Source: Lachnospiraceae bacterium
GTDB taxonomy: Bacteria; Bacillota; Clostridia; Lachnospirales; Lachnospiraceae
Direction: 5' to 3'
DNA length: 62,238 nucleotides
Assembly: GCA_028696165.1 (NCBI GenBank)
Contig: JAQVHQ010000013.1
Location: 1-62,238 of the forward strand
Each line of letters starts with the position of its first letter. Position 1 is the first letter of the stretch. The notes beneath the pieces were generated by a model. The model was not told where the DNA came from. It did no database searches and saw only the letters and a list, made by a program, of their open reading frames with translations. Positions 62,001-62,238 of this stretch are shown here, piece by piece. A program made the position numbers and the translations under genes.

Positions 62001-62238
62001 TTTGAATTCCGAAAGTGATATAGTGGATAATGATATCATTTATCAGCAGGCAGATGACCATGCAGAGGTTATATTTGCACCGTCAGACATTGCAGGTGTG
62101 ATAAGTCTTAAGGGATTGCGTAAATTTACCTTCGGAAATAATAGTGTAGAGTTCACCCACGATGCACTGATAAAATATCAGGCAATGACTTGTGGAATTA
62201 ATATACATCTTTTGTGTACTCATATCAAGCCCATATTT
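59044..62238 (+). CDS. membrane-anchored leucine-rich-repeat (BspA-like) surface protein, partial
   Basis: Open from GTG 59044 to the window end (1065 codons), so the C-terminus is missing. The GTG has GAGGG about 8 bp upstream. After a basic N-terminus there is one membrane segment (about 27-50), then a long Asn/Gly/Asp-rich spacer (about 55-195), then beta-rich domains. From about residue 540 onward there are irregular BspA-type LRR_5 units such as SVTEFEDYCFAFTG and TTVAQYAFADSQAVKLVLPE. The protein would project from the cell and may bind host or bacterial ligands. The last 20 or so residues look unlike the repeats, which may reflect low-quality sequence at the end. It is likely in one operon with the hybrid kinase. 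Confidence 0.8.
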   Translation, partial: MKQKEHRENQKIRKMLNGILKNPKKLGTAVVVIAALFVATTVIVGAGYLNGGFNPDAYLQNKNNSNDVAYDSTVFGADQNNQNAKEMDDSSKDDYNLEDGNDPLNEEQSEDLLQIQDNSGNATDDNNGSTGGVSASGVDDGNAPTVIVQNPGNGGTPGGNSNGGSGNGNNNNGSDNGNKKPDDDKNDDPTDNPNQTNWQLTGLTATSLSGTTSYITVYQYMTLTEDVLRNKIIVTASYQDKNDASKTKSEVVENYSLSGIPQDVLNRELSLQDTGRKFDMTVTYQGISRPVNCTINRDYMRFERVSVTSDTMFDFAVGDVLGSETVENLLKHVHVTAYGYTNGGRLRITINDFQNYNNGLNMEIAFHDKNGNTGGTITADKSVTAANIILKDELLKTTTLTDVVKYNVYDYKLTVMYYNDSVLKTIYQNDRNFNLVTSSNGAQSVYNQMVERMIADDMYHVDQAGNSKEIFYGWSLFNGDTDYKNAITSYQMSATDHSGVLYPLPLVSVEQGEYQIRYEDNEQVLVGFTGDADNLEVPYGVTSIRIDKDFYISDSASEHMNKITIPSTVHHIDFSAVEDKFPNLTDYVADNSSVYQTENGVLYTDAQSTLLRLPVQGAERFTVSKSISKIAEGALDDAVANLLSQKKELTLVMEADENSIPPILEMTDSLYKADKGGLVIQIPDTSSDYVTADYYLKYYAASWGTMLDEAFDEEGYALDQVLCTPSNAQIKYENKGNNVYSTAGLHRTLEFAATDAGSEYTVDSTVKTIAGYAFDKASNVNMIRVPDSVTEFEDYCFAFTGEHALAGVQISGTQKASIGADVAGTIDSENLKNNSFHIFVSSEQEKASSWLSSLEDSYGRKKALQILIENDGTMEVIDDCIYFRDNSTRELTLYYVPSDHTEYTAPYNLTTVAQYAFADSQAVKLVLPEVTTVESEAFDGCDKLEMLVLSSPEPVSVQADMSQCPELKVVLSYNADDLQVPEDTEILNSESDIVDNDIIYQQADDHAEVIFAPSDIAGVISLKGLRKFTFGNNSVEFTHDALIKYQAMTCGINIHLLCTHIKPIF

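Noticed and set aside
1-62238. tRNA, rRNA or tmRNA genes
   Set aside because: No cloverleaf-like segment with the T-loop core or rRNA-like stretch was noticed. A scan with tRNAscan-SE and Infernal would settle it.

Overview
The window (about 62 kb, roughly 40% GC, no rRNA, tRNA, insertion sequence, phage or CRISPR seen) reads as chromosome from a gut Firmicute of the Lachnospiraceae, plausibly Blautia or a near relative. The evidence is the scfA-scfB-secDF-recJ block typical of Clostridia, the paired glgC/glgD genes, several GH42 genes with GPH and ABC sugar transporters, YesM/YesN-type two-component genes, TGD-type surface anchoring, AGGAGG ribosome sites and many strong intrinsic terminators. 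The genus is an inference from style, not from a search.

Layout. 0.1-1.7 kb: a hybrid histidine kinase that may lack its N-terminus. 2.0-6.4 kb: a compact operon of an HscC-type Hsp70, a membrane-anchored J-like protein and a two-TM protein fusing an EF-Tu domain-2-like barrel to an SseB-like domain. 6.5-12.7 kb: LysR regulator, a long intergenic array of 53-bp repeats, a small conserved protein, a DUF3737 beta-helix protein, a PatB/MalY-type C-S lyase and a MATE exporter. 12.8-15.1 kb: glycogen synthesis genes glgD and glgC (minus strand). 15.4-22.4 kb: ArAE-type membrane protein, membrane-anchored polysaccharide deacetylase, HicAB toxin-antitoxin, VanZ-like protein, Maf and RecQ.

22.6-38.6 kb is a carbohydrate island. 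It holds LacI-type regulator, GPH symporter and GH42 beta-galactosidase with phased operators in the promoter; AraC regulator and a GH42 relative; then an ABC importer (lipoprotein and two permeases, with an attenuating terminator after the lipoprotein), a YesN/YesM two-component pair and a third GH42 enzyme. The likely logic is import of galactosides or galacto-oligosaccharides and cytosolic removal of beta-galactose, with several independent sensors.

38.6-42.3 kb is repeat-rich. Two more 53-bp arrays flank a cobalamin riboswitch with terminator that controls a DUF4430 protein and an ECF S component, probably a corrinoid uptake unit. 42.3-46.7 kb: NYN-LOTUS protein, a remnant of an RpiR-type regulator, amidase-SPOR, YdcF-like protein and a CNNM/CBS transporter. 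47.3-57.1 kb: a cell-surface protein, TIGR04086 protein, SstT, then scfA (six-cysteine peptide), scfB (radical SAM maturase), secDF and recJ. 57.3-62.2 kb: a membrane hybrid kinase followed by a large membrane-anchored leucine-rich-repeat surface protein cut by the window end.

The most unusual non-coding feature is a family of 53-bp tandem repeats in three separate arrays (about 7.5, 39.1 and 41.5 kb). They share two inverted TACGTA-containing blocks at fixed spacing while the rest diverges by locus. A second dispersed hairpin element occurs near each array. Many other intergenic regions carry short tandem repeats (periods 11, 17, 36 and 37 bp).
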